The notes: a model not told the origin generated them from the sequence alone. Shown: positions 1 to 8,587, counted from the first letter of the stretch. The stretch: 64,000 bases of DNA from Palleronia abyssalis (GCF_900302445.1 NZ_ONZF01000010.1:1-64000); one strand, 5' to 3'. Translations and numbers: made by a program.

Positions 1-11
1 CCAAGGCTTGG

Positions 12-164
12 TCAGGACTTGGGTTCGACCTGCCGCTTCGCATCAATCAGTGCCTGTGCGGCCTGCATCACCTGAACCTGAGATGTTCCCGAGCCTGCAT
101 CCTCCAGCGCGGCCTGCACCTGCGCGCAAAACCACGTGTCATAAGAATTCGCTTCAGCGGCCAT
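12..164 (-). CDS. Antitoxin, stability-determinant (RelB/StbD-like) family
   Basis: A 50-residue protein of the kind annotated as plasmid stability determinant: the segment SYDTWFCAQVQAALED (residues 7-22) followed by a short helix ending in ALIDAKRQ matches the usual SYDRWFRAKVQAAL pattern of these antitoxins. The start was chosen at 164 because GAGGAG lies 6 bases upstream; a longer frame to 224 has no such site. A ParE/RelE-type toxin gene would be expected immediately downstream, beyond the left edge of the window. Role in plasmid addiction is inferred from the family, since the partner is not visible. Confidence 0.7.
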   Translation of the reverse strand: MAAEANSYDTWFCAQVQAALEDAGSGTSQVQVMQAAQALIDAKRQVEPKS

Positions 165-318
165 GGAAATGCTCCTCGAGAGCTTCATCCAGAAGCTTGC
201 CATGGCCATGGGGCATGTCTGCAACGTGCACCGCGACTGGCAAACGGCCCCGCTTCATCTGGGACGCGCATCGCTCATCGAGACCAAGAAGTGGCCCTTC
301 CTTTCCCGTTTCGTCCAT
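154..318 (-). CDS. Small protein of unknown function upstream of antitoxin
   Basis: A 54-residue reading frame that starts after a good ribosome-binding site (GGAGAG, 6-7 bases before the ATG) and whose end overlaps the following antitoxin gene by 11 bases, which suggests translational coupling in one operon. The protein is charged at both ends (starts MDETGKEG, ends EEHFHGR) and has no domain I recognise. It could be chance coding, since it is short; the ribosome-binding site and overlap are the only support. Confidence 0.4.
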   Translation of the reverse strand: MDETGKEGPLLGLDERCASQMKRGRLPVAVHVADMPHGHGKLLDEALEEHFHGR

Positions 319-418
319 TGCGTTCTCTCCAACCTTGTTAAGGCGTGAGGTTACATCACCTTGCGTGATACCGTAAACGGCGGTGCAGTTAGGGTCGCAG
401 AAAATCATCCTAGGCCAC

Positions 419-937
419 TTACCGATCGGGCACCGCTTCAAGGGAAGTTTCGAACCGCTTGCCCGCCGCTGCAGCTTCTTTCAAGAGCGCGTCGAAATTG
501 TCGGGTGGATTGCCATCTTCCAACATCCCTTTGAACGTCGCATAGGCATCCGTCTTGCTGCCGTAGGCGCGCAGGGTCTTGTCGTCGTTCACCCAGGCCA
601 CCACGATGACCTTCGCATCGCTGTTGAACCGGTAGAACAGCCGATACTGCTGGAAGAATTTCGCCCGGAACCAGTGCTTGCGGTGATCGCCGAGTGTGCC
701 GCCTTGCCGGAAGGCGGCGGCACCCGGATCTGCAGGTATGGCCTCGGTGACCAGCTTGAAGATGGCGGCCAGCCGTTTCGTCGGGTTTTTCTTGTGCCAG
801 GTCTTGGGATCGCGAGCCTTACGCGCCTCTACCTCCTCGACCAGCCCTTCGAGCTGGTCCAGAAAGAGTGGGTGCGCATAAATCGACCATCCATTCACGA
901 CAAGGGGCGCTTGGGCGGGCACGCTATCGCCGCTCAT
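419..937 (-). CDS. yhaV: YhaV-type toxin (RelE-superfamily ribonuclease)
   Basis: A 172-residue protein matching the YhaV toxin family, whose E. coli member is a translation-inhibiting ribonuclease. Family features are the N-terminal NGWSIYAHPLFLDQLE segment (residues 15-30) and the basic core HWFRAKFFQQYRLFYR (88-103) followed by a hydrophobic strand VIVVAWVND. It is slightly longer than the E. coli protein of about 154 residues, with the extra length at the C-terminus. Its start ATG overlaps the stop codon of the prlF antitoxin gene (ATGA), the normal arrangement for this pair, so the two are translationally coupled. Confidence 0.92.
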   Translation of the reverse strand: MSGDSVPAQAPLVVNGWSIYAHPLFLDQLEGLVEEVEARKARDPKTWHKKNPTKRLAAIFKLVTEAIPADPGAAAFRQGGTLGDHRKHWFRAKFFQQYRLFYRFNSDAKVIVVAWVNDDKTLRAYGSKTDAYATFKGMLEDGNPPDNFDALLKEAAAAGKRFETSLEAVPDR

Positions 938-1260
938 TCATCCTCGAGCGATAGCGGCGCATCGAGATCGACATCAACGTCTCCGACCAGTGCTGCAAGA
1001 CGGTCATGCAAAGCCCCATCGAAAGCCCGAATGCGGTCCGGATGCGCCTTGATATCGGCCTCGACAAAATCGAGAAAGGCTCCGAGCACGGGATCTTCCT
1101 CGTCGCTGCGCACGGGCTCGATATAGACCCTGCCACTCGGCTCGGTGCAGTAACGAATCTGGTCGCCCTTGCCCAGCTTGAGCTGTTTGCGCACACCCGC
1201 CGGCACGGTCGTCTGATACCGATCCGTGAGTTTCGAGACATCTTGTGCGAGGGCTGTCAT
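934..1260 (-). CDS. prlF: PrlF-type antitoxin (AbrB/SpoVT fold)
   Basis: A 108-residue antitoxin with an AbrB/SpoVT swapped-hairpin DNA-binding segment at residues 11-38 (LTDRYQTTVPAGVRKQLKLG) and an acidic C-terminal tail (DVDVDLDAPLSLEDE) suited to binding the basic toxin. It precedes and overlaps yhaV. In the known family the PrlF-YhaV complex represses its own promoter; a near-perfect palindrome sits inside the promoter just upstream, consistent with that. Likely function here is stabilising the replicon. Confidence 0.92.
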   Translation of the reverse strand: MTALAQDVSKLTDRYQTTVPAGVRKQLKLGKGDQIRYCTEPSGRVYIEPVRSDEEDPVLGAFLDFVEADIKAHPDRIRAFDGALHDRLAALVGDVDVDLDAPLSLEDE

Positions 1261-1298
1261 GGCAGTCTCCTGAAGAAAAGGGGCTTTGCTGCCCGCGA

Positions 1299-1327
1299 TA
1301 GGTAATGCATTTGCATTGCCTTGTCAA
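1299..1327 (-). promoter_or_regulatory. prlF-yhaV promoter with palindromic operator
   Basis: On the minus strand a perfect TTGACA (-35, plus-strand 1322-1327) is 17 bp from TACCTA (weak -10, 1299-1304). The spacer and -10 are covered by a 20-bp near-palindrome at 1301-1320 (half sites GGTAATGCA and TGCATTGCC, one mismatch). A palindrome inside the core promoter fits autorepression by the antitoxin or the complex. The promoter is read from sequence only. Confidence 0.6.
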
Positions 1328-1384
1328 GACAAGCCGCAGCATCTGCTGTCGCCGGGCAGGTCGATGAACCGTCCGGCGCAGGAC

Positions 1385-2041
1385 CTAATTTCGCCCCGCC
1401 AGGAACTCCGCCAGCACCGGGCTAGCCGCACCTTTCGTGGAGCTGAGCAGCTCCGAGCCCGCAAGCGAGGCCTTCGACAGGCGTACGAGCCCACCAGTTT
1501 CCTCGATGCGGTAGCAGCGGCGCTTTTGCCGCCCACGCCTGTAGTGGGTCGCGGTGACAATCTGGCAGGTACTGCCATCGGTGAGCGTCACAGGGGTGGC
1601 GAGCTTGATCTTGTCGCCTTCCTCGTAGTCCGGGATCGCAGCCCAGTCCTGGCAGCGCTGGCGCCAGGCATGAGCATAGCTGTCTGGGTCTTTCAGCTCG
1701 GACAGCAGGGCCAATAGGCTCAGTGGCGCGCGGGATTCGACCGGTCCCGCGCTTTCCTCCATGTCCTTGTAGCCCCAGCAGCCGTCATCATATCGGGTAA
1801 GGAATACGGCGGCGAAAGTGATGGAGCCATCCGCATCGGTGACATAGGTCGTGTCTTCGACAGGGGTGCCGTCGATATTTGTGACCTTTGCCGCCGCGTA
1901 CCAAGTCGAACCCACCTTGCAGGCTTTGACCAGTTCCGTCTTGCGCCTTTCGCCCTCGAAGGTGCACAGCCGAGCAATCTCCGCTTTCTCATCCGCGTAG
2001 GTCTGGACGCGGCCGTCGGTGTAGAAGAGCCAACCCATCAC
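1385..2041 (-). CDS. Plasmid-backbone protein of unknown function
   Basis: A 218-residue soluble protein starting MMGWLFYTDG, with no signal peptide or membrane segment. Visible features are a Tyr/Trp-rich segment (FLTRYDDGCWGYKDMEES) and a basic C-terminal part (THYRRGRQKRRCYRIEE). Its start overlaps the end of the next upstream gene by 4 bases, so it is the last gene of a minus-strand backbone operon with the 197-residue protein. I know similar unnamed proteins from alphaproteobacterial plasmids beside ArdC/ParB-like genes but cannot assign a function. Confidence 0.75.
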   Translation of the reverse strand: MMGWLFYTDGRVQTYADEKAEIARLCTFEGERRKTELVKACKVGSTWYAAAKVTNIDGTPVEDTTYVTDADGSITFAAVFLTRYDDGCWGYKDMEESAGPVESRAPLSLLALLSELKDPDSYAHAWRQRCQDWAAIPDYEEGDKIKLATPVTLTDGSTCQIVTATHYRRGRQKRRCYRIEETGGLVRLSKASLAGSELLSSTKGAASPVLAEFLAGRN

Positions 2042-2631
2042 GCCGCCCTCCGGTCATCGATTTCCATCAGCGCATCGAGCGGCACGCGGTAGGGCTGCAT
2101 GGCGTCAAAATCCTCGCAATTGCCACAGTTCTGCACGATCGCAAAGGTGTCGCAGGCATCCTTGAGGATGACCCTGAAGGTGCCACCGAGGCCCGAGGGC
2201 ACTTCGTAGGTCCCGCCGATGAGATAGTCCGAGGCCCGGCGCACGAAGACGCGGATGCTGTGGCCATCGGTGGCGAGCCGGATGGCCCCTCGCCCCCGGT
2301 CGATGAGCACCTGCACGTCATCCAGGATGTCGGTGTAAAACTGGCCGGTCAGATCGCGAAACGCCATGCGGCGCTGCGCCATCCAGTCGGTGTCCCGAAA
2401 CGGGTTCATGCCGTCGGCGAAGGCGAAGGAGGGATCGGCCTGCTCGGTGGTAACGATACGGGTGGTCGTGCCATCGATGCCGTTTGAGCGCAGATGCACA
2501 CCATTGCCGACGATGAGGATCAGGGCCGGCCTGTCCACGGGCCCGTTCCAGTTGGGCAGGAAGGTCTTGCAGGCACGCGCATGTGCGATTTGCGCCGCAA
2601 CAGCGGAGGCAGAGAACTTGAGAATAGCCAT
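2038..2631 (-). CDS. Plasmid-backbone protein of unknown function (197 aa)
   Basis: A 197-residue soluble protein. The start MAILKFSASA at 2631 was chosen over a longer frame to 2781 because the longer part overlaps the ParB-like gene and reads as low-complexity Arg/Ser. It contains a segment YRVPLDALMEIDDRRAA at the C-terminus and a central FRDLTGQFYTDILDDVQVLIDRGRG, none of which I can tie to a characterised domain. It overlaps its downstream neighbour by 4 bases and sits 76 bases after the ParB-like gene, so it belongs to the plasmid backbone cluster. Confidence 0.75.
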   Translation of the reverse strand: MAILKFSASAVAAQIAHARACKTFLPNWNGPVDRPALILIVGNGVHLRSNGIDGTTTRIVTTEQADPSFAFADGMNPFRDTDWMAQRRMAFRDLTGQFYTDILDDVQVLIDRGRGAIRLATDGHSIRVFVRRASDYLIGGTYEVPSGLGGTFRVILKDACDTFAIVQNCGNCEDFDAMQPYRVPLDALMEIDDRRAA

Positions 2632-2707
2632 GGGGATGTCTTTCTGTTCGGTTTGGAAGGGTCGACCCGCGCGGGCGGCATGGTCCACGCGCGGGTCGCG
2701 TGAGGAC

Positions 2708-4690
2708 TCAGGCCGCTTGCGCGATGTCGCCGTCAGGCTCCGGGGTTTCCGCCGCGGGCTCCGCCTCATCACAGGCGACACCGGCTGTCTGCATCATGGG
2801 CGGGCACCAGGCGGCCACGGCAGCGCGCTGCGCGTCCGTGAGCGTGGCGAAGGGCTCGGCGAAGAGCTTGTCACAAAAGGCGACGATCTCCTTCTTGCTC
2901 GACGAGGCCAGCGTCACCGCCTCCTGGGCGAGACCCAGATCCTCGCCGAGGATCTTCAGGAGCCAAGCCTTCTTGAAGCGGTTGAAGAGCGCCGCATTCG
3001 GCGTCCAGTGGGCGCGGATGTCGGGCATGATCTCGATCTCGAACGCATGCATCAGGCTGTCGCGCTGGCGGTCCCGCGCGAAGCAGGACTGCGTCGTGCT
3101 GGCGGTCGCATAGGCCACGAGCTTGGCCTTTTCGCCTGCCTCCAGCGCGCGAAACGCCGCGAACTGATCGGCGGGCGCGCGGGTGTCATCGAGCCAGGAG
3201 AGGTCCAGCGCCTCATGCGCCGCCGCCACCTGCTCGAGCGAGGTTGCGTCGATCTCGTCCATCTTGGCATGGCTGCGGTATTCCTTGCGGGCATCGATCT
3301 TGATCGCCTGCGTGACACTCATGCCGCTGGCCAGAACGTCGCTCACCAGCTTGAAGAGCGTCAGATCGAGCGTAGCTTCCGGATGCAGCGCCATCGCGGC
3401 CCCAAGCGCCATGGCTCGCTCGGTCTTGAGGTCCTCAGCCAGTGAGGCCGGATAGGTGATTTCGCCGGCGTCTGGGGCCTCCTCCCCGGTCGGGCTAGCC
3501 GAGGAGCCGCGCGCGCCCTCCTTTTTGACGGTGTCTTCCGGGCGGACGAGGCCAACATGGAGGGTCACCTGCCCGCCCGACCAGGACGCGATTACCCCAG
3601 ACCGCGCGAGGTCCTCGGCGCTGTAGGCCTCCTGCAGGTCGCGGGCTTCCTCTTCCAAGGCGTCCACGCGCTCGTAAAGCGCGTTGTAGGCACCGTCCTC
3701 GAGCCCCTCATCCTCCATCTCGAGCTGCAGTTTCTCAAGCTCGGCGGTGATCTCATCGATGCGCTTTTGCGCAGCCTCATCAGGCTCGATCGGGCCGGGA
3801 TAAACGCGGCCGTAGTCGGCCATGGTCGCGTAATCATAGCGGACCATGGCATCGGCCCAGGCAAAGCCCAGCTTTATGCGGGCCTCTTCGGCGGCGGCAC
3901 CGAGCTTCTCGAGCAGGATGGTCTCGACCAGCGCGGCGTCTTCGAGCACGGAATGCTCTTCCAGAAGGTCAGCGGCGACAGCGCCGCCCCGCGCCTCGTA
4001 GTCCGCGCGCACGAAGGCCCCGATATCGTCACTGACCTGCACGCCGCGGGATTTGAGCGCCTGGCGGACCGTATAGGCCTGCAGGTAGCTATCTTCCTTG
4101 GTGAGCGCCTCGAAGACTTCGCGCTGCACCTCCTGGCTCGGATGCTCCGCAAAGGCCTTCATCGTGTCGAGCGTGATCGTCTTGGCCCGGGCCGCGGCGC
4201 GGATGTCGGGGTGGATCAGGCCATAGCGCAACCGGCCTTTCACGGCCGCCACCGTGGTGCCGAAGGTCTTTGCGATCGTCTCGGGCGTCTGGTCGTCGAC
4301 CTCCATCATCCGCGCGAAAGCCTCGAACTCGTCGATGGCATTCATCGGCGCCTGGGTGATGTTCTCAGCGAGCGACAGGGCCGTGGTGACATCGCAATCC
4401 TCTGGCACAAGACGGCAGTCGATCTTGGCCTTCGCCGTGAAGCCTTTCGCGGCCCTGTCCGCGACCAGCTCCTTCAGCGCGGCATGCCGACGGCCACCGG
4501 CGAGGACAGCATATTTGCCGTCGAGCTTCTGGACCATGAGCGGCTGCAGGAGACCCAGAACGGCGATGCTTGCCTTCAGATGGGCGATGTTCTCAGGATC
4601 ATAGGTTTCCGGCGAGTTGCTGCGCACATTGGCGGGATGTGAGACCAGATCGCCGATGGCGACGGAGACGGGTTTGAAGCTTGTGGTCAT
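2708..4690 (-). CDS. Large ParB-like nuclease-domain protein
   Basis: A 660-residue protein with a ParB/Spo0J N-terminal domain at about residues 5-120, including the signature AGGRRHAAL (64-72) and the LSLAENITQ segment, then a KorB/HTH-like region (TPETIAKTFGTTVAAVKGRLRYGLIHP), and a coiled-coil-prone stretch at about 310-355. It is far longer than partition ParB proteins and has no adjacent parA; true partition here is done by RepA/RepB. Such long ParB-like proteins are common in alphaproteobacterial plasmid backbones, where their role is not established. The start was moved to 4690 (MTTSFKP) because the N-terminal domain begins there. Confidence 0.85.
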   Translation of the reverse strand: MTTSFKPVSVAIGDLVSHPANVRSNSPETYDPENIAHLKASIAVLGLLQPLMVQKLDGKYAVLAGGRRHAALKELVADRAAKGFTAKAKIDCRLVPEDCDVTTALSLAENITQAPMNAIDEFEAFARMMEVDDQTPETIAKTFGTTVAAVKGRLRYGLIHPDIRAAARAKTITLDTMKAFAEHPSQEVQREVFEALTKEDSYLQAYTVRQALKSRGVQVSDDIGAFVRADYEARGGAVAADLLEEHSVLEDAALVETILLEKLGAAAEEARIKLGFAWADAMVRYDYATMADYGRVYPGPIEPDEAAQKRIDEITAELEKLQLEMEDEGLEDGAYNALYERVDALEEEARDLQEAYSAEDLARSGVIASWSGGQVTLHVGLVRPEDTVKKEGARGSSASPTGEEAPDAGEITYPASLAEDLKTERAMALGAAMALHPEATLDLTLFKLVSDVLASGMSVTQAIKIDARKEYRSHAKMDEIDATSLEQVAAAHEALDLSWLDDTRAPADQFAAFRALEAGEKAKLVAYATASTTQSCFARDRQRDSLMHAFEIEIMPDIRAHWTPNAALFNRFKKAWLLKILGEDLGLAQEAVTLASSSKKEIVAFCDKLFAEPFATLTDAQRAAVAAWCPPMMQTAGVACDEAEPAAETPEPDGDIAQAA

Positions 4691-4770
4691 GGCGTTTCCT
4701 TTTCGGTGGGTTTGGAGCGGCCCGCGCATTCAGATGCGCGGCCAATCCCCGTCTTCAGGGATCACCACAA

Positions 4771-4808
4771 CAAAAGGCCCACTCTCCCTTTGAGGGGTCA
4801 GCGGGCCT
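4771..4808 (-). terminator. Probable rho-independent terminator after DUF3768 gene
   Basis: On the minus strand a GC hairpin with outer stem GGCCC/GGGCC (4804-4808 with 4777-4781) and an inner CCC/GGG stem is followed by TTTTGTTG. It lies 37 bases downstream of the DUF3768 gene and before the ParB-like gene, so it probably separates these two transcription units. Confidence 0.5.
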
Positions 4809-4844
4809 TCATCGCCTGGGCTGTCAGGAGGGGTGTCCCCTCCC

Positions 4845-5234
4845 CTACCAGTCGCGCGCCAGCATGATGGTCAGCACGCGCATGGTGGTGGCGGGATTGT
4901 CCGGGGCCTCGGCGCCATAGCGGAAGTCGGAATCCGCTTCGTACAAATCCAGTTTCCAGAACACGGTCTCGCCGCGGACCTCGACCGCCCCGAAATCATG
5001 CCATCCTTCGGGATCGTTCTCGGGCTCGAAGGTCTCGAACATGCCCGTGGCCTTCACCGCCTCGGCCATGAAGCCGTCACCGGCATTCATAATTGAGCGG
5101 GTGACATGCATGCGGCCCTGGATAGACTGGGCGGTTGGCACACCGAGGCACGCGAGCTTGCGAAACGCGTCGTTCTGCGCTGCGATCACACTCGGATCAG
5201 GGCGGTCTGTCTGGGGTTGTCCTGTCATGGACAT
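4845..5234 (-). CDS. DUF3768 family protein
   Basis: A 129-residue soluble protein with the DUF3768 pattern: VIAAQNDAFRKL (residues about 16-27), a GRMHVTRSIM segment near residue 41, and a conserved ending with DLYEADSDFRYGAEAPDNPATTMRVLTIMLA. The family has no known biochemical function and is found almost only on plasmids and integrative elements of alphaproteobacteria. The start MSMTGQPQ was picked because upstream codons are low-complexity and the family begins here. It is bounded downstream by a terminator-like hairpin. Confidence 0.85.
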   Translation of the reverse strand: MSMTGQPQTDRPDPSVIAAQNDAFRKLACLGVPTAQSIQGRMHVTRSIMNAGDGFMAEAVKATGMFETFEPENDPEGWHDFGAVEVRGETVFWKLDLYEADSDFRYGAEAPDNPATTMRVLTIMLARDW

Positions 5235-5322
5235 GGGGTGCTCCTTTGAGAAGTTGAAACACCCTTCCAAAAGCCAGCTTTTTCTTTTTCCCCCTGGCGG
5301 CAGGACAGAAGCAGAAGGGGCC

Positions 5323-5532
5323 CTACCCGAACAATCGCTTGGGTCTGTAACTCGGGTTGGGGATGGTTTCGATCCAGCCGCCTTGGTGCTTGATGGTCTC
5401 AAGTGCCGCCGAGAGCGGATAAGCGCCCTCGGACGGGCTCCACCAATAGGCGCCGTGCTTGAAGGTGATGATCTTGCGGCGGCCGTCGTTGAAGCAGGCC
5501 ACCCGCAGCGTCTTGGGTTCCTTACGTGACAT
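5323..5532 (-). CDS. Small plasmid-backbone protein of unknown function
   Basis: A 69-residue protein starting MSRKEPKTLRVACFNDGRRK, with aromatic residues clustered at HGAYWWSPSEGAYPL (about 26-40). No signal peptide or membrane segment. It lies 23 bases downstream of the ArdC-like gene on the same strand and upstream of DUF3768, so it is probably co-transcribed with ArdC. Proteins of this size and start occur next to ArdC in related plasmids; no function is known to me. Confidence 0.65.
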   Translation of the reverse strand: MSRKEPKTLRVACFNDGRRKIITFKHGAYWWSPSEGAYPLSAALETIKHQGGWIETIPNPSYRPKRLFG

Positions 5533-5555
5533 GGGCGTCTCCGTTCTCCCTGTGG

Positions 5556-6494
5556 TCAGGCGGCCTTGGCTCGGCCCCCTGCCCTGCCCGCCTCCGATCT
5601 GGCGATCAGGTAATCACAGGCGCGCTGCGCATCCGCGGCGTGCTTGAAGATCGCACCCTTGTCCGACCGAAGAACGCGCAACCAGTTATGGAGGTAGGCA
5701 GCATTCATCTCGAGCGTATGCGCCGTAAAGCCGAGCGTCTGACCCAGGAACACCGAGGTCAATTCCGCGACGATCTCCTCGCGCGCGTAAGAGGTGTTGC
5801 CAAACTTCGAGAACCCGAAATCACGGTTCAGTCGATGCCGGGCCTTCGTGGCATGGGCCAGCTCATGCGCCCAGACCCCGTAGAAATTGCGCGGGTCCTG
5901 GAACCGCGTGATGGATGGCATGTAGACCTTGTCCACGGGGGGCAAATAGTACGCCTCCGTGCCCGTGAAGACGGTCGTGATGTAGATGGCATCGAAAAAC
6001 GCCTGCATGTGCGGGATGGGCTCGGACGGCGGATGCTCGGGCGCGGGCTCCGGGTCTGGGAAGAAGCTGTCGGGCAGGCCATCGATCTGGCAGGCATTGA
6101 ACACGCGGTAGGATTTCTGGAAGCGGAAGATGCGGGCTTCCTCGGAGCGATCATCGCCATCGCTGCGGTCGTCCTCGCCGCCCGCGTCTTTCCGGCTTTG
6201 GCCGTAATAGACGACGACAGAGGATTTCTCGCCCTTGCGGACCTTTGCGTCCAACGCATTGGCCTGAGGCAGAGTCATCCAGAAGGGAGAGCTGTGGCCC
6301 GCCATCACGGTCCGCATCGTCAGCAGGAAGTTGTTCACCCCCTGGTAGGGTTCGCCGCCCACGCGCAGGGGGCGTGAGCTGCCGCCTGCGGTCCAGGGCT
6401 TGCGCCACGGCAGGACGCCGCGCTCGATGATGCGGATGATTTCGTTTGTGATGACCTCGGAGGCATCGAATTTGGTCGTGCGGGATCGGGCCAT
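5556..6494 (-). CDS. ArdC-like antirestriction / zincin metallopeptidase-fold protein
   Basis: A 312-residue protein with the two domains of the ArdC family: an N-terminal ssDNA-binding-type domain (about residues 5-145, with GVLPWRKPW and VNNFLLTM) and a C-terminal zincin-like metallopeptidase domain with the zinc motif HELAH (210-214) and downstream EEIVAE (239-244). Characterised relatives on conjugative plasmids bind single-stranded DNA and protect incoming DNA from restriction. Its presence suggests the replicon is, or was, transferred by conjugation, though no transfer genes are in the window. The start MARSRTT at 6494 follows a GGAGG-type site. Confidence 0.9.
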   Translation of the reverse strand: MARSRTTKFDASEVITNEIIRIIERGVLPWRKPWTAGGSSRPLRVGGEPYQGVNNFLLTMRTVMAGHSSPFWMTLPQANALDAKVRKGEKSSVVVYYGQSRKDAGGEDDRSDGDDRSEEARIFRFQKSYRVFNACQIDGLPDSFFPDPEPAPEHPPSEPIPHMQAFFDAIYITTVFTGTEAYYLPPVDKVYMPSITRFQDPRNFYGVWAHELAHATKARHRLNRDFGFSKFGNTSYAREEIVAELTSVFLGQTLGFTAHTLEMNAAYLHNWLRVLRSDKGAIFKHAADAQRACDYLIARSEAGRAGGRAKAA

Positions 6495-6534
6495 GGCTGG
6501 CCTCCTTTCGAGTTTTGGTGAGAGGGAATGGTGA

Positions 6535-7005
6535 TCAGATTGACTGAAGGGGCCTCGGATCGTTGGCGATCCTGGCACCGAGGGCTTCGACCATGTCGAT
6601 GTAGGCGGTCAGCGAGACGGATCTGCCAGAACCGCAAGGATCAGGGTCGACCGATCCGTCCCGCGCCACCCGCGGCAGTCTCGCGAAGGCAATGACATCG
6701 GTGACGGGTCGGATATCGATGAAGGGCGTCCCTCGTGCGACCGCAAGAGTGGCCAAGGGAAAGCGCTCGATCGGCGCGAAGGTCGAAACGGTGGTCCAAC
6801 CGAGATGGAGGAATGTCCCACCCTCGCCGCAGATCACGTGCGCGTTTGGCAATGACGCCGCCTGCTTCAGATAGCCGAGATCACGCAGGACGGTCTCACG
6901 CTCGAGCTGCAGTGCCTGGCCCGTCTGGCCGGTTCGGCGTAGTTCCTTGTGCCGCCACCACGAGGCGGCGGTCGCGCGTAACACGCACAAGACACCTGTT
7001 TGCAT
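6535..7005 (-). CDS. Plasmid-backbone protein of unknown function (156 aa)
   Basis: A 156-residue protein starting MQTGVLCVLRATAASWW. AAGGG lies 7 bases before this ATG, preferable to the upstream ATGs at 7020 and 7023. It has a basic N-terminal helix and a central hydrophobic strand region (NAHVICGEGGTFLHLGW), no signal peptide and no domain I recognise. It lies 40 bases upstream of the ArdC-like gene on the same strand, so it is probably the first gene of that backbone unit. Confidence 0.65.
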   Translation of the reverse strand: MQTGVLCVLRATAASWWRHKELRRTGQTGQALQLERETVLRDLGYLKQAASLPNAHVICGEGGTFLHLGWTTVSTFAPIERFPLATLAVARGTPFIDIRPVTDVIAFARLPRVARDGSVDPDPCGSGRSVSLTAYIDMVEALGARIANDPRPLQSI

Positions 7006-7194
7006 CGGAATGCCCTTCATCAATAACAGCAGACCGGAATCCGGCCCGGACCCATCTGAGGGACCCCAAAGGCCCTCATCCGTCAGTCACAAAACCCGAA
7101 GGACACTTTCTCTTTTTCCGGCCCCTTTGGGCACACAACAAAACCGAAAAGCCCGGCCCTTCTGCCGAAGCCATTGATTTCATGCAGCAATTCC

Positions 7195-7229
7195 AGATCG
7201 GCAGGCAAGATCGGCAACGCATATCGGCA
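7195..7229. repeat. Three 9-mers at 13-bp period upstream of fic
   Basis: AGATCGGCA (7195-7203), AGATCGGCA (7208-7216) and ATATCGGCA (7221-7229) are spaced exactly 13 bp apart. A fourth AGATCGGCA at 7287-7295 overlaps the ribosome-binding region of the Fic gene. Regular spacing and position between divergent genes (156-aa protein and Fic) suggest an operator array, but no regulator is identified. Confidence 0.45.
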
Positions 7230-7298
7230 AAACCTTGCTTGAAAGTACGAAATGTGTTTATTTTTCAATTACTTTGCAAACATGGAAGATCGGCAAAA

Positions 7299-8501
7299 AT
7301 GCTGGAAACACCCGCCAGGATCGAACCCTGCTTCTTCGAGGAGCATATTCCCACAGAACTGGCAGACCTTTCGGTCGACATCCAGAGGGAAGCCACCGGG
7401 CTGGGACAAGGGTTGCATCCTGACAGCGCAGCCGAGCTTGCCGATCTCGTCCGCGTGATGAACTGCTACTACTCCAACCTGATCGAAGGACACAACACGC
7501 GCCCCCGCGACATCGAAAGGGCGCTGGCGGGCGCCGAGCTTGAGGAAGAAACCCGTCCCCTCGCCCTTGAGGCCCGAGCGCACGTCATCGTTCAACGGGC
7601 CATCGACGAGATGCATCGCAAGGGCACCCTGCCCCGCCCCACATCCGTCGAATTCCTGACTTGGGTCCATAAGAGCTTCTACGAAGAGATGCCGGATGAG
7701 TTTCGGGTCATCGAACATCCCGACGGCACACAAGAGCCCATCGTTCCGGGACGCATGCGCCAGGATGATGATCGGGAAGTTGCGGTCGGGCGCCACCTAC
7801 CTCCTTCATCGTCGCGCGTCGCGGCATTCATGGACCATTTCGACAAACGATTTCAGATTGCGGCGCGGTCTTCGAGCGGACGGATCATCGCGATCGCCTC
7901 TGCACATCACCGGCTCAACTACATCCACCCTTTCCCGGATGGGAACGGTCGTGTCAGCAGACTGATGTCTCATGCCATGGCCCTCACAGCGGGGATTGGT
8001 GGCCAAGGGCTCTGGTCCGTATCACGTGGGCTGGCCCGCGGGCTAACCGATCGGGGCGAGTACAAACGGATGATGGATCTGGCCGACAGTCCACGCCGCG
8101 GAGACCGCGACGGACGGGGGAACCTGTCAGAAGCGGCACTGAAGACGTTTAGTGAATGGTTCCTAAAGGTGACGCTCGACCAGATCACCTTCTCAGCAAG
8201 ATTGTTCGATCTCGGCGGACTGGACCAACGGTATCGTCGTCTTGTTGCAGATACCATCGATGACAAGCGAGCGCCGGAACTAATCTCGGCGGTTCTTCGG
8301 CATGGGGCACTGGAACGGGGCGATGCGCAGATTGTGCTCAAGACGTCCGAGCGTACGGCACGCAATACGCTGAGCAAACTCACCGCCGCCGGATACCTGA
8401 CTTCCGCCTCGCCGAAGACGCCAGTTCGGTTGGCGTTTCCGTTGGATTATCGAGAGCGGCTCTTTCCGAACCTGTTTGGAGATGGCGACCTCCCACAATA
8501 A
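7299..8501 (+). CDS. Fic family protein (putative AMP-transferase), self-inhibited class
   Basis: A 400-residue Fic protein. It has an N-terminal Fic_N-type helical domain with the inhibitory motif SNLIEG (residues 59-64, pattern S/TxxxEG/N, which places it in the class with an N-terminal inhibitory helix), the catalytic motif HPFPDGNGRVSR (210-221, complete with the His base, the acidic and the phosphate-binding Arg residues), and a C-terminal winged-helix segment (KTSERTARNTLSKLTAAGYL). The family transfers AMP from ATP to target hydroxyl groups. The start at 7299 follows GGAAGA; longer upstream frame is not family-like. It is transcribed opposite to the backbone genes and stands alone, so target and role are unknown. 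Confidence 0.9.
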   Translation: MLETPARIEPCFFEEHIPTELADLSVDIQREATGLGQGLHPDSAAELADLVRVMNCYYSNLIEGHNTRPRDIERALAGAELEEETRPLALEARAHVIVQRAIDEMHRKGTLPRPTSVEFLTWVHKSFYEEMPDEFRVIEHPDGTQEPIVPGRMRQDDDREVAVGRHLPPSSSRVAAFMDHFDKRFQIAARSSSGRIIAIASAHHRLNYIHPFPDGNGRVSRLMSHAMALTAGIGGQGLWSVSRGLARGLTDRGEYKRMMDLADSPRRGDRDGRGNLSEAALKTFSEWFLKVTLDQITFSARLFDLGGLDQRYRRLVADTIDDKRAPELISAVLRHGALERGDAQIVLKTSERTARNTLSKLTAAGYLTSASPKTPVRLAFPLDYRERLFPNLFGDGDLPQ

Positions 8502-8587
8502 CTCTAGGGATTTAGGGTGTAATGCCTGACCGCCGATTTCTTTCATGGGTGGCGAGATTTCCATCAAGGGTCGCTCGTGTGGCACCT

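Noticed and set aside
383..1126. Long plus-strand frame opposite yhaV and prlF
   Set aside because: It is antisense to two clearly recognisable genes and has no domain of its own; a high-GC shadow.
3557..4642. Plus-strand frame of 361 codons opposite the ParB-like gene
   Set aside because: Antisense shadow of a recognised coding region; composition is Arg/Leu/Gly-biased without motifs.
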